Below, piece after piece: positions 1 to 12,359 of a stretch of 64,000 nt of DNA. This DNA comes from Neckera pumila (lineage: Eukaryota; Streptophyta; Bryopsida; Hypnales; Neckeraceae). Position numbers and translations under genes: made by a program. The notes beneath the pieces were generated by a model that ran no database searches, had not been told where the DNA came from, and was given only the letters and a program-made list of their open reading frames with translations. How positions within the stretch are numbered: position 1 is the first letter of the stretch; every line of letters begins with the position of its first letter. Location: the NCBI GenBank assembly GCA_963969595.1, contig OZ018408.1, forward strand, positions 3,283,823 through 3,347,822, in the 5' to 3' direction.

Positions 1-445
1 GTGAAAATCAATTGGAAAAACTGATGTGAGAATTTGATAGAAATGGTGTAAGTATAACCAATTGTATTTTAATAATATAAAAAATAAATTGAAACCAGCG
101 GGGTTTTTTTGCACTGTAGCAGTCACCATGCCAGCAATGAAGTATGGTCCCTCCCAAATTAAATCAGTTTGACCAAGCCACAACACTAGAGTCTGGCACT
201 TAAATGCCAGAAAAAAAAAACTAATTGAAACCAATGTTATAATGAGGGATTGAGAGTGTTGGAGGGATCTGATTGAAAACTAAAAGTGAAACAATTGACC
301 TTAGGGAAAATCTAAGGCTATGGGAGGACTGCATTGTAAATACCAAGCTATTACAAGCTGGTCTGACACTCTTCAAAAAATGCCAAAATGAACAGTCAAA
401 GTGTATGAATTTCGCGAAAAACAGTCACGCTATAACTGTTTTCGA

Positions 446-446
<1 letters not shown>
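1..446. other. AT-rich sequence, nothing recognised
   Basis: No coding signal, no repeat shared with the rest of the window that I could see. Confidence 0.5.

Positions 447-499
<53 letters not shown>
447..499. repeat. (TA)n microsatellite
   Basis: About 26 uninterrupted TA units. Confidence 0.9.
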
Positions 500-503
<4 letters not shown>

Positions 504-890
504 TAAAAATTCTTTATTTAAAGCATATAGATTATTATCTTTGCAGTTTCTAACCTGTACATCTCCTTGAAGATTCTTAATTGAAGATTCATAATTGCTT
601 AGTTGACAATGGTTTCAATTACGTCAAATTAAATTCAATCAAGCCACAAAAATTGACTTACTTGGATTTTAGTTGACTTAATTGAAACGATATGAATGTT
701 AAATAAGCCACTTGATTAGTTTAGTGAATTAGAACTTGTGGAGAGAAGTTCTTTTATACTAGTGGGATAGGAATAGGGGAAACCATGCATATGGGATAAA
801 TGAATTAGGAAGAAAAGGAGCTTGGTTGCTCATTTTGAAGTAAAATCCAAAAATGGTGTAAGAACTAAAATTTTAAACCTCATTTAGGCA

Positions 891-1305
891 TAAGGTAGAG
901 CCATGCATAACCGACCAAATAAGGAATTCCAAAATGATTTGGAATAGTGAAGGCAAAACGCATATTTTTCAGAAGTACATTGATAGAAATGACAAGGTTT
1001 ACAAAAAATTTGGTAGTTTTATCGCTTGAACTAGAATTACTAGGAATTTTGGGAGGCAAAAAGTTCTCCGGACCTATGGCCAACCTCTAAACTTTTCCAA
1101 TGCCGATCATTCAATAACTTTTCATTTCCTACTTTTTTTCTCACAATTTGGGACATGTATCATGTATTTATTAGTTCCAACCATAAAAATAAAAAATAAA
1201 AAAATAAAAAAATAAAAAAATAAAATTCTAAGCTTGGTAAAAAATACGTGCACCTATAGGTTGGGAGTAGATCATTGGTCGGGAATGGGTGGCTCTACTT
1301 TAGCA
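891..1305. mobile_element. TIR element (TAAGGTAGAGCCA...TGGCTCTACTTTA) nested in the foldback
   Basis: The left terminus AAGGTAGAGCCATGCATAAC faces a right terminus GGTCGGGAATGGGTGGCTCT plus ACTTT. The inner sequence matches a second copy at about 24950-25270 (CAAAAAGT.TTCCG, GGACATGTATC, TAGTTCCAACC, GAAATGGGTGG). The exact target duplication is unclear. No transposase. Confidence 0.6.
1180..1224. repeat. A-rich (AAAAAAT)n tract
   Basis: Short low-complexity run of A with regularly spaced T inside the nested TIR element. Confidence 0.7.
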
Positions 1306-1786
1306 GGAATAAAAATTTGAAAAAAAATTGAACTAAAGAACATATTAAAGTGGGGGAATTATCTTATCTTTCACCTGCAAAAAACTCTTTGAGGTTTTGA
1401 GCCTCCACCTAAAAGCTACGGACAAATTTGAAAGAGGGATTCAAAGGGACATTTTTTTGGACATTTGTAAACACCCTTTTTCAAATTTGTCCGTAACTCT
1501 TAGGTAGAAGATCAAAACCTCAAATGGTTTTTTTCAAATGAAAGGTAACATAATTCCTCCACTTTTTTGAGTTCAAAGTTTTTTCAAAAAAGTTTTTTCA
1601 CTATGCGTAAATGAGGTCTAAAATTTCAATTCTTACATCATTTTTGGATTCTATTTCAAAATGAGTAACCAAACTCCTTTCTTCTTAATTCATATATCTC
1701 ACATGAATTGTCTCCCCTACTCCTATCCCATTAGTATAAAGAGCTTCTCTCCACATGTTGTAACACACTAAACTAAGCAAGTGCCT

Positions 1787-2441
1787 TAATTTGACTTCAA
1801 TTGTTCAAAAAATGAAGTGACATTTGAAGCTATTTGCATAAAAAAACTAGCTTCAAAAGCCACTTCATTTGGCTTAATTTTTTTGACCTTAACTTAAGTT
1901 AATTAAAATTCAAGATGAAGGTGCTTAAAGTGCCTCAACGCTGATTTCTTAACTCTTTAAAATTGGTTTTCGGGACACTGCCAAGCATCCGACACCGCAA
2001 GTTTTGGTGGGCAAGAATAGGGAAAAAATCATTTTTTTGGCCAGAAAAAGCCCACTATGCATGGTCCTCGGAGGGCTATGGAGTGGCCCTTCGGAGACTC
2101 CAGATTTTCTCTAATGAATGTGAGGGATGTAGAATGAATAAAAAAGGCTTAATAGAAAACTGATATCAATTAGAGATGTGAATTGTGAAACTATGGAATT
2201 AAAATAATTGGAGATTATTTATGAAGCAATTGGAGATTGAAGATAATTAATGTAAAATTATAAATATAGTAATGATGTATAATGAGAGCAAGGAAGTGAA
2301 GGAAAATAATCATAAACCAATTGGGAAGAAATGTAAGTATTGCTGTCAATAAGATTATGCAAACCTGGATTGTAAAGACATGAGTAAGAATGTGATTTTG
2401 AGGAATAAAGATACAAATGCCGTGGTGGAGGGAAATTCAAG
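1787..2441. other. AT-rich sequence, nothing recognised
   Basis: A GC-richer patch near 1970-2110 has no recognisable protein or RNA. No repeat partner found. Confidence 0.45.
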
Positions 2442-3352
2442 TTAACCCCTAAAAGCTCGTTGTCCCTTCGGGGGACAAATGCACTTTTGGGCAGGTACCT
2501 ACGAGCTAAAATTTCTTTTGATTTTTTGAAACTTTTTTGGAAGTTAGAAAAACTGATTAGCTTCATGGGAATATAGTTTTTTTCACAATCAGTGCCCGGG
2601 AACAAAAGTTATGACCAAATAAGCTCAAAACAAGGGACGGCGGGCAACAAATAAAGTTCACTTTTTTTTCTCCTCATAGATTATATTTTTGTCTATCAAA
2701 AAAGCTTTGATTCATTTCATTTGGATTTGTTATGAGAAAGTTATAGACATTCTTGTTTTTTGGGCAGTTAGAGCATCTTTTTGAAAAAATAACTTGGTAG
2801 GATTCATTTCTAAATGCAATTTTTCAAACTTTTCAAACTTTTTTTTTGCATGGCTAAATTCACTTGCTAGAATAATTTGACCATTGGGATTAGTGCATTG
2901 GGATTAGTGCATTTTAAAATATAAGAATATTTTAGATTTTCCTTCTATCTCATACCTACTTCTACTTAATAATTTTTTCAATAATAAAAATAATTTTTTT
3001 TTGAAATTTTCTTTTTGGGGTACATTGTCAACTCAATTCTCCACTATAAACATTTAAAGCTCAAAACTTTGTAGTGTAAAAATTTTAAGTTAAAAATGTT
3101 CAAAGTCAAAAAACTCAATCTCACAATGTGCTGAAAATTTTATTTTATTTACTTTAAACATAGATATCTTGCAATTTGTGCGGTCAAAAATTCTGAAATT
3201 TTTTCCACACATTTTCATACTAGTTAGGTGTAAGATCCTACAGTTAGATGTGCAAGAAAAATATTTTTAATTTTTTTTCACTCTTTGCTAAAAAAATGGC
3301 AATTTTGGGTGTTTTTCTGGCAAAACAAAGGCCTTGGGCCTTTAGGGGTTAA
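2442..3352 (+). mobile_element. TTAA-family TIR element, full length (911 bp)
   Basis: Reference copy. Left end TTAACCCCTAAAAGCTCG is followed by a small hairpin (TTGTCCC/GGGGACAA); right end GGGCCTTTAGGGGTTAA. Both ends carry TTAA and the flanks beyond TTAA do not match, so the duplication is exactly 4 bp. There is no ORF of transposase size, so it is non-autonomous. Confidence 0.85.
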
Positions 3353-4533
3353 ATTGTAACCTAGAAGAATCCAAATTAGAGAAATAAAGGAAGCAATTTT
3401 GAAGATTATCGAATATTGCAACTTGGAGAAAAAGTTAACAGACTAGTCCAATTGAACTGATGATAAGTGGTCCTAAATTATTGGTTCATTGATATGATGT
3501 AGGGAATTATACTTAACAAATCTTGCAATTGGGTCTCTTAGGTGTATTTTAGATTCTAATAGAAGTAATTAACCTCCTAGAGTTCAAACTCTACCTTTAG
3601 GAATTTATTTTTGAAAAAGAAATATAAAACTATTCACAATGCTATATTCACATCATTGAGTTAAGTTCAAGATTTTAATTTATTTTCTATAGGATAGTTT
3701 ATTAAAAAAATGATACACTATCCACTACATTTCAATACTTTTTCTTTCAAAACTTAATTTTGGCATTGAAAATGATTTCTTTTGTTTTGAATCAAATTAT
3801 TGAATGAAGCTTCTGAAGTGTAGTTTCTATTTCACTTAGAAATTTTGAAAACTTCCTTAAAATAAGCATTTTTGTAAAGTTTGTAGTTGAAGATCTATAA
3901 CCACATTTTTAACCCATTATGGAATAACATGGGAATTTTCCTAAACCACAATGTTTTGCAATATAATATACTTCTGCTCTAGAAGTTTTAGATTTTTTAA
4001 CATGATTTGTATTTGATATGAATGTTCCTCATTTTTCCTTCAAAATTTTATGGTCATTTGAAATTTTGCAAAAAAAATTGAAATTTTTGTGACAACATTA
4101 GACATGTGATTTCATCTGAAAATTAAAACAAAAAAAATTGATAGATAGCAAAGAAATAGTGAATACAGAGCAAGAGACTTTCAATTTTGACTACATGGTC
4201 GTAGGTTCCATTTTTAGGTGTTAATACCCAAAAGATGAGCTGCTCATTTTGGAAATCAACATTTTGGGTACCATGGGAATTATTTGCTTAAAAAGGACCA
4301 AGATCACTCAATAGAGGTTGAACTACTCTACAAGACCTTCTTTTTTCACACAAAATTCCAAAGATGGACATCTGCACTTCTATCCTATATAAAAAGATTC
4401 CTTGTCATCTATTGAACACCTAGTATCTACAATGTCCTTTCAGAGCTAAGATCTAAAAGAATGTGCTTGAATTTCAAAAATTGTGGATCAGACATGAGAA
4501 AAGTGTTGTGGATCGATACACAAAATAGTGAAA
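3353..4533. other. AT-rich sequence, nothing recognised
   Basis: No gene, RNA or clear repeat structure. Confidence 0.45.
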
Positions 4534-7070
4534 TTAACCCCTAAAGGCCCATTGTTCCTTCGGGAGACAATTGGGATTTGGGGCAGATAACTACGAGCTA
4601 AATTTTTGTCACAATTTTCTAAAACTCATTTTGAAGATAGAAAATTTGCTAAGCTTTGTGGGAATATAATAATAGGGGAGAAGGGGAGTAAAAAACAATT
4701 TTTAATTTTTAATTTTTTAATTTTTTTTCTTATAGATTATATTTTTCTCTATCTGAAAAGCTTTTATTCATTTCATTTGGATTTTTTATGAGAAAGTTAT
4801 GGACAATTTTGTTTTTCGGGCAATTCGAGCATCTTCTTGAAAAAATAATTTGTAGGGTTCATTTCGGAATGCAATTTTTGCGATTTTTCAAAAAAAAAGT
4901 TGAACTTGGTTTAGTTTGCTTGTTAGAACAATCTCACCATTGGAATTAGTTCATTTTAATTCCATTTAAAAGATATTAATATCTTAGATTCTTCTTCTAT
5001 CTCATACCTACTTCTACTTATCAATTTTCTTAAGAATTTAACCTTGGACTGCCTAATAAACCATATATGGTCAATTGAAAATTTTGGACACGTTTTGGGC
5101 AGTTAAATTGCTTTGACCAATTAACATTTTTTTACGAGCAATAGTGAAGGTTAACTATTGGAAGCTTTTAAGTTTCATTGGAAAAAACAAATATTTGATT
5201 TTTAAGAAGTCCTCAAAGGCATATACATACCATTAGTAGAAGTGTAAAAGTTACAAATTTCATTGGATTTCCTAGCTTTAAGCAAAGTTTGCCATTTTAC
5301 TTAAATTGAGATGTAAAAAATTGTATTTGTCCATTTACTTTGAAAATGGTCCCAATGGAAAGAGTAAAGTGTTTGTCATAATTTTTATTGTTGAAAATTT
5401 GAACATTCAATTGTTGATTTGGAGTTAGTTGCAATTTCTATTTATAAAAAAAACTTGCATTTCAACAATTGCAAGGTAGATTGTATAATGAGTTTGATAG
5501 CTCTTCATTTGATTTTAAGGTTTTTGGAAGTGCATTTTAGTGTGCTGACACAATTTTTAGTTGTTCTTGTCACCTCTAATCCCCCAAAACTCTTGTATGA
5601 AAATTTCTCAAACATTGTAGAGAGGGGCATCATACTAAAAATAATATATGAGTGTTTCTCTTGTTGTAATCTCACAACTCCTATGCAATTTTGCACTCAA
5701 ACTTGGTATGCACACTAATAAGCAAGCTCTTTAAACATCTATATGGTTAGAGTTTGAAAAAAAAATTGCTTCATTGGAAATAACTACAAGCCCATGTTAT
5801 TTTTTCATAAGAAAAACACACTTGGAAAGGCTTATGCACTTAGGGATTAAGAATGAAAGTCTTTTTCAATTTTTTTTTTACCCTAGACTCTCAATTCAAT
5901 TCTCCTCTATAAAGATTTAGAGCTCAAAACTCTATAGTGCAAAAAATTAAAGTTAAAAATGTTCACAAAGTCATAAAACTGAGTCCCGTTGTGTGATGAA
6001 AAACTTATTTTTTTTTCACTTTAAACTTAGATATCTTGCAATCTGTGCAGTCAAAAATTCTGAAATTTTTTCTACACATTTCCATATTATTTAGGTGTAA
6101 GATCCTATAGTTAGATGTGCGAGAAAATCATTTTTCAATTCTTTTTACTCCTTGCTATAAAAATGGCAATATTGGGTGTATTTTGGTTGTATAGAAATTT
6201 TGGGCAGGTACGTGTGACTTAAGGTTTCCATATTTATGCTGAAATTTTAATAGAAGGTGGGCCAAAAGGAATATCTATCATATGCAGTAAATTTCATGAC
6301 ATTTGGAAATGTGAGACAAAAGTTATGGCCTGATATGTTATTTTTATTTGTAATTGGGCAGTTCGGGCAAATAAAAAGAAATCACTTTTTTCAAAAATAA
6401 AATTTTGAAATTGGTTTCCTAGAATTATATGTACATGAATAGCTTTTAATCATCCCATTTTGATCAATGAGTCAAAAGTTATGAGGATTTTTAGTTTGCA
6501 GGCAGTTATGGATTTCCTACTCTAAAATATACTTTAAAGTATTTTATCTTACTCAATTTTCAATATTTTTTGAAAAAAGTTAAATCCTAGGATGTAGACT
6601 GTTTATTACAACATTGCAAGCATTAGAATTGGCATTTTTTAATTCTATAAATAAATTCATGACAATTTAGTAATTTGAACTATTCTCTACTACTATCTAC
6701 AACCTATTTTTTTCCTATATGAAGTGAATTTTTTCAAGCATGTAGCCAACTTGTCTAGAAAAAAGAATCCAAAGAAGCACCATCATTTTGGACATTTTTT
6801 TTTATCAAAAAGTAAGCTTGTGAAGTGCAGCTGCCTTGTTTTTTGTAGGGCCAAAAAAATGATTTCAGGGAATTTGAATGCTTATATCTTGCAATCCACG
6901 TAGTAGAAATTTCTGAAATTTTTACCACATGTTTTCAAGTCAGCATACTATAAGATCCTACGGTTACATGTGTCAAAAAATCTTTTTTTCAAAAATTGGG
7001 TACTTGCACTAAAAATAGCATTTTTTGAGCATTTTCGATGAAAACATAGTCATAGAACTTTAGGCGTTAA
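4534..7070 (+). mobile_element. Composite of two TTAA-family elements (subfamilies A and B)
   Basis: Starts TTAACCCCTAAAGGCCCA and runs as subfamily A to about 6190, then, without its last 30 or so bases, continues as subfamily B from TTTTGGGCAGGTACGTGTG to the end CTTTAGGCGTTAA. It looks like a tandem pair whose junction was deleted. Another element (5038-5850) is inserted in the first half. Confidence 0.7.
5038..5850. mobile_element. TTAA-flanked element nested in the composite
   Basis: Bounded by TTAACCTTGGACTGCC on the left and CACTTAGGGATTAA on the right, and absent at the matching place in the other copies of the family. TTAA stands on both sides. Confidence 0.6.
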
Positions 7071-7289
7071 TTTCTTGACATTTGACACCACATAAATATG
7101 TATTGTTACTATACAAGAATGCGCTACTTTTGAATTAGGTGTTGCTATAATTGCTATGCATAAACCTCCATGTGCACAAATGGAAATATTTCTAGAGATA
7201 TCTATTGACTTTGATGGCTTGGAAATAGTTTTCTTGGATAACTAGAAACTTGTTTATTCATGCAACCTACTAAATTTTACTATTTTGTG

Positions 7290-7552
7290 TATACAAAATA
7301 GTGAGATTAGGTTGCCCATACTAACTTCTCGACATTCAACACTATATAAATATGTACAATCATTGCATGAGGATGCAGTAATGAAGTAACTATGTGTGCT
7401 GTCTAGGTTGGTGCACTTTTCATGGCCCAGGTAAAGAGAATTGCATGCGCCTCCATGTGGACAAGCAATGGCTCATGAACTAACTTCTGTCAGTGAAGGC
7501 AACCTCATTGTTGAGGCAACCCAATTTCACTATTCTGTGTACACTTAATTTT
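7290..7552. mobile_element. Small TIR element (GTGARATTRGGTTGCC ends)
   Basis: Left TACAAAATAGTGAGATTAGG and right GGCAACCCAATTTCACTATT are inverted copies. A related copy lies at 10052-10285 with the same ends and a similar core (GCCTCCAT.TGGACAAG). A further degraded piece is at about 7071-7260. Confidence 0.6.
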
Positions 7553-7844
7553 TACAATTCAGTGTAGGTTGTAAGCTTTGACCATGAAATCATGGACTGC
7601 ATCGAGTAGCTTCATGGATAGTGTACTCGCTGCCCGCTTTCTGCATTTAATTTCTACGGTACTGTGTGACTGAAAAAAACTGACAAATGCCGCGATACAT
7701 CAGACAAGGCTAGCTTGTGTGTATGCTTCACAGTGTGTCCATTTTGTGGAACTTGCACGGTCACAAATTACAGAATGGACCCCCGGCCTTGCAGTGACAT
7801 GAATACATGATGTACACAATTATTTATTTATTTATTTTTATTTT

Positions 7845-7885
7845 CTGACACAAATGAAACAGAATTTCATTGCAAGTACTCAGTG
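7845..7885 (-). mobile_element. Short retroposon-tail fragment
   Basis: ACAAATGAAACAGAATTTCA plus TTGCAA is nearly identical to the 3' ends of the retroposons at 57099 and 59272. No target duplication seen. Confidence 0.35.
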
Positions 7886-8160
7886 ATTGAAGTCACCAGT
7901 GGAAGATGCTGACATGGAAGACTTCCTAGGGCTCCAATAAAATGCCCTAACAGCAACAGGTACTATGCAACACTGATTTGTACTCTGGATAGTCAGTCAC
8001 CTACAAAATAATACTCCATAGTTGCTTTGAATTTGTGGAAATTGGTACTATCAATACCAATACAGGTTTATTTCAACCTGTAAGGTAACTGCACCTAATA
8101 TCGCACAGTGGATATTCTTGCTTAAAATGTACTCCTACTATCAATACCTTAAATGAGGCT

Positions 8161-8590
8161 GTTTGTTTGTTTGTTTGTTTGTTTGTTTGTTTGTTTGTTT
8201 GTTTGTTTGTTTGTTTGTTTGTTTGTTTGTTTGTTTGTTTGTTTGTTTGTTTGTTTGTTTGTTTGTTTGTTTGTTTGTTTGTTTGTTTGTTTGTTTGTTT
8301 GTTTGTTTGTTTGTTTGTTTGTTTGTTTGTTTGTTTGTTTGTTTGTTTGTTTGTTTGTTTGTTTGTTTGTTTGTTTGTTTGTTTGTTTGTTTGTTTGTTT
8401 GTTTGTTTGTTTGTTTGTTTGTTTGTTTGTTTGTTTGTTTGTTTGTTTGTTTGTTTGTTTGTTTTGTTTTGTTTTGTTTTGTTTTGTTTTGTTTTGTTTT
8501 GTTTTGTTTTGTTTTGTTTTGTTTTGTTTTGTTTTGTTTTGTTTTGTTTTGTTTTGTTTTGTTTTGTTTTGTTTTGTTTTGTTTTGTTTT
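8161..8590. repeat. Two-phase microsatellite: (GTTT)75 then (GTTTT)26
   Basis: Seventy-five perfect GTTT units (8161-8460) are followed directly by twenty-six perfect GTTTT units (8461-8590). The long open frames across it on both strands are artefacts of a stop-free unit. On the minus strand it reads as an (AAAAC)n(AAAC)n tail after GC-richer sequence, so it could have grown from a retroposon tail. Confidence 0.97.
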
Positions 8591-8748
8591 GATTTGTTTG
8601 TAGCGTGGACAACTTCCTGATCGTGCGTCCCCCGGCCGCGTGCTTGGTACCGTCAGAAAGCTCTTGCCGAGGAAGGGTGCACCAGCTTGGTTTCGTGGCG
8701 TTTGGAGCGGTGGTGCAAAAGTGATTGAATTTCAAAGTATTTATTGAT

Positions 8749-8935
8749 TAAAAAATTAGAAAATTACTTTTACTTTGATTTTGGTGGCGTTCTTGCTTCT
8801 GGGAGTGGAACTGAGAGTGGAATCGGGAATTAGAAAATTACTTTTGCTTTGATTTTGGTGGCGTTCTTGCTTCTAGGAGTGGAACTAGGAGTGGAACCGA
8901 GAGTTAGAAAATTACTTTTCCTTTGATTTTAGTTG
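8749..8935. repeat. Tandem repeat, unit about 75 bp, about 2.4 copies
   Basis: Three successive units begin TTAGAAAATTACTTTT.CTTTG and share GGTGGCGTTCTTGCTTCT and GGAGTGGAACT blocks; the third is cut short. Confidence 0.85.
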
Positions 8936-9190
8936 TGGCAACGACACAGGGCACACTAGTTCATATGACTCTATGATCGGTTTTGGGTACATTTACTCTC
9001 AACACTTTGGAACTTCATAGTTTTTTCACATAGTGTCCAAAAAATGCATTCTAAGAGAATCTAGAATCCCCTTTTAACTACCAATGGGACCCCACAAAAA
9101 AAAAAATTCAATATAATAGTGAAAACCATAATAAATCAGGCTAAATTGCTTAATTGTGCAATTTAAGGTGCAGTTACCATACTTAGTGTG

Positions 9191-10051
9191 ACTTTGGAAA
9201 ACTAGTGACACACATGCTAATAGGATAAACCATTGTATAAATAATCCCTAAATGTCCAATCAATCATTTTATGGTCATTGTACAACTTCATGAGCTTCCC
9301 AATTCCAAAAAATGTTGTTTTTGAAATTTCATATTTTTTTCATGTAGTTTGTCAAGTTATCTTTCTATAGCTAGAAAAAAAATATTTTGGATAAAAACTC
9401 CGCCTTGGGTTATTTTTCAAAGTCAAACACTTCAAGAAATGCTCATTGTAAGTGGTATTCGGAGAGAATCCTAGACAATCAAAGACCATCCCAAGAAAAA
9501 ATTCCATGGGTGTAAAGGCAAGTGGGCAAGGACCAGATGGTTGGAGCAAATGGTGAATGGGCATGGTCAAGTGAAATTTTACGGTTTTCACAATGTACCT
9601 CACTTCATTGCAAGGCTTTGAAAACAATCTTCCTATGCTCCAATCCTTGTGAAAATTAACATGTAGGTTCTTGAATTTTTGTAATTGTATTTGGTCAAAA
9701 ATATCAAACTCTTATGCTGTAAACATTTGAGATATGGACCCCCAAATCTTTCTACCTGAGAAAAAAATTGTTTTATTTTCAAAAAATGAAGTTTGATTGA
9801 AGATATCTTTGAAACCGTATAGTCAAAGTCTTTGAAAATTGGAAGATATACTAATCAGATAGAGATAGAGATTTGTTGCAGTTAGGATTTTCAATAAATG
9901 ATTTAAGAATAACAAAAGCTGCAATTTGGAGGTGATTTGGTCACAATATAATGCCGCAAGTTGCACAATTAAGTATAGTTTAACTTGAACTTTTTAGTCT
10001 TTTTAGTACATAATTTTCATTAATAGGCATTTTTTAGACAAACTTCTACAC
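9191..10051. other. AT-rich sequence, nothing recognised
   Basis: No supported gene or repeat. Confidence 0.45.
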
Positions 10052-10285
10052 TTAATAGGGAAATTAGGTTGTTTCACACTAATTTCTTGACATTCTACAT
10101 TATATCAATCTTATAGTTACTATAGAAGGATACAATGATGTGGGAAACATGTGTGTTGCATGGGTTGGTAAACTAATTCATGGCTTGGGATTAGAGAATG
10201 GTTTGTGCCTCCATCTGGACAAGAAATGAGTTATGAGGTAATTGCTTTGGAATAAGGCAACCCAATTTCACTATTTAGTGTAGAA
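10052..10285. mobile_element. Second copy of the small GGTTGCC-ended TIR element
   Basis: Ends GAAATTAGGTTG and GGCAACCCAATTTCACTATT; the core shares GACATTCTACA.TATAT, TGTGTTG and GCCTCCATCTGGACAAG with the copy at 7290. Confidence 0.6.
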
Positions 10286-11896
10286 TCCTTAATTTGAACC
10301 TCCAAATCAATTTGAAAATCCTTCTCCACACTAAATGAATGTCTCCTTACACATCAGGGTTCATAAAGAAGATAAACGTAAACCATTGACCCATATGAGA
10401 GAAGACCAAATATCCTCACTTGTAATTGAACAAAAGGTAAAATTTAATCCCAAATCCTTACACCTAAAGACCATGTCAATTTGTTGGTAAGATCTTTTTA
10501 TAAAAAAAAGACATGATCTAACATGGCCCAAGCTTATTGAATTAGGTGCACCAAAAATGGGAGGCCATTTTTTCCCTTGAGATCAATGTTAAATTTTAAT
10601 TTTAAAAAATAAATTATAATTTTAATTTTAAAAAATAAATTATAATTTTATTTTTTAACAAATTAGATCTGCTGGATTTTGTGCAATCAATCTCAAGGGG
10701 AACTAGTCCACCTTCTAAGTGTAAAGCGGCCCTCCGGAGAGAGAAAGAGAGAGAGAGAGAGGGATTGAAATTTTATAGATTTCCTTAAATCTGCCCAACT
10801 TCTTGGCCTTCACAGATGGGGAATTGACCCTTGTTATAATCTTATTCTCATGAGTAATTGAAGAGGGCCTTCAATCCAAAAAAGACTCAAATTTGTACAA
10901 TTGGCCTCAAGGAAATTTGGCCCAGCCTCTAGGTGTTAAGCGACCCTAAGTGTGCCACAAGAATAAGGATAATGTCTAAGTATTACCCTTGGTATTAATT
11001 TCTAAAATAGAATCCAAGATCCTCACATAAGTTGAACCAACCTATTACCGCCACCCTTCTAAATTTCATCCTCATATACCCATGGATTACATTTCAAATG
11101 GAAAATGTACACTACACATACATGAGGGTGGAATTGAGAAGGGTTATATTAATCGGCTGATTCAACTTAATACACATTTACCTTAATACATGTGCCACGT
11201 TAAGAATATGATCAACAGTAAGCATATTTTCCTTGTATAGAAAAGATCTATTGATATCCTTTAGATATTGAAATCCATTTGATATTGTTCTGGATTTTCA
11301 CATTTACTTTGTATTTTTCTATCTAATATTTATTTTCTGTCTAATATCTTTCTTTTCTATTTTTACTTTTCATCTTTCACTTTTTAGCATTCTAAACCAT
11401 CTATCTATTTGATGGTGTATAAAAGGCCTATGCAGTATTATATATATTCATTTATATATTTTTTTATGTGTATAGTACATTTATTTTAAGACTTTTTATC
11501 ATTCTTTCAATTGTTGATGCTTGTTTAATTTTGCTATCCATATTTGAGCATTTCTTGCATCTAAGTATTTTCTAGGGAGTTTATCTATTACTATATTTGT
11601 ATATTAAATGTTAATGTTTAGAAGTTTTAGTCTTTGCATTAGACCTTGGCACAATCCAAGGACCAGTAAACTTAGTATAACAAACAAAGGCATGAAATTT
11701 TTTTGTCAAGGATTTCTCTGCATTCTACAATTAAAGCCCATCAAGATCTATACAACTAGGGTTGGAGACGGTTCATTTGGTGGTGGTGTGTATAGGCTAT
11801 TCATTTCTTGGGGTTACATGTTAACAATGAAGTGCACCTTTTTGCTTGCTTGAAAGTTTTGAGGGCTCGGGCAACCCAAATATTAAGGGAGCATCT
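10286..11896. other. AT-rich sequence with a GA tract, nothing else recognised
   Basis: A GA-rich microsatellite lies at about 10735-10763 and a short direct duplication (TTTTAAAAAATAAATTATAA units) at 10600-10650. No coding signal. Confidence 0.5.
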
Positions 11897-12321
11897 TCTA
11901 AGACTTGATCAAGACCTTGCAGATGAAATCAATAATACAAAAGGATGTACATGAATCTAAACTCCATCCTGAATCATCAATTTTTGACTATGCGGATCTA
12001 ATGTCTAGGCCATGTAGCAAAGAGGGACTGTAGGGGGATTTAAGTTGGTTATAATTATGTGTTTTTATCAAGAGCTTTGGATAGCCCCACAATTGTATAC
12101 AACATTGAGCTCTGGGTGCAATGTTATATACAATTGTGAGGCTACCCAGAGCTCTCAATATAGAATACGTAATAACCAAATCACCCCACAGTCCCTCTTT
12201 GCTACATGGTCTAGGCATTAGATCCGCATAGTCAAAAATTGATGATCCAAGATGGAGTTTAGGTTTGTGTACATCCTTTGCACCATTAATTTCATCTGCA
12301 AAGTATTGATCAAGTCTTAGA
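11897..12321. repeat. Large foldback (425 bp, arms about 210 bp)
   Basis: TCTAAGACTTGATCAAG at the left end faces its complement at 12305-12321. The arms stay paired through GCGGATCTAATGTCTAGGCC and TAGCAAAGAGGGACTGT to a centre near 12110. A transcript would fold into one long hairpin. Could be an old foldback transposon; no clear target duplication. Confidence 0.8.
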
Positions 12322-12359
12322 GGGCCAAACAAAATTAGGGCAGTTGAAATTCACAAGCT

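Larger units (their letters stand above)
711..1786. mobile_element. Foldback element with long inverted arms
   Basis: The left arm (about 711-888) and right arm (about 1610-1786) are inverted copies: for example GTGGAGAGAAGTTCTTTTAT on the left against the complement of AAGAGCTTCTCTCCACATG on the right. The arms continue inward to a centre near 1450, where TGAGGTTTTGAGCCTCCACC faces its inverted partner. The left half is interrupted by another element (891-1305). Related arms occur near 32880-33140, 36475-36845 and 63340-63600. No coding capacity. Confidence 0.75.
8080..9190. repeat. Dispersed repeat family C, copy 1, interrupted by the microsatellite block
   Basis: Segments GTAACTGCACCTAATATCGC to ...ATGTACTCC (about 8085-8135) and TTCATATGACTCTATGAT to GCAGTTACC (about 8960-9180) match 37570-37650 and 37650-38215. 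The middle part here, absent from the other copy, holds the GTTT/GTTTT tract and the 75-bp tandem repeats. Confidence 0.7.

Noticed and set aside
1963..2163. Small open frame near the left end
   Set aside because: No homology recognised, no splice or promoter context.
2442..3352. CCCTAAA at the element ends as telomere repeats
   Set aside because: It occurs once per end as part of an inverted terminus and never in tandem.
8073..8735. Long open frames across the GTTT/GTTTT tract on both strands
   Set aside because: They are low-complexity readings of a microsatellite whose units contain no stop codon.
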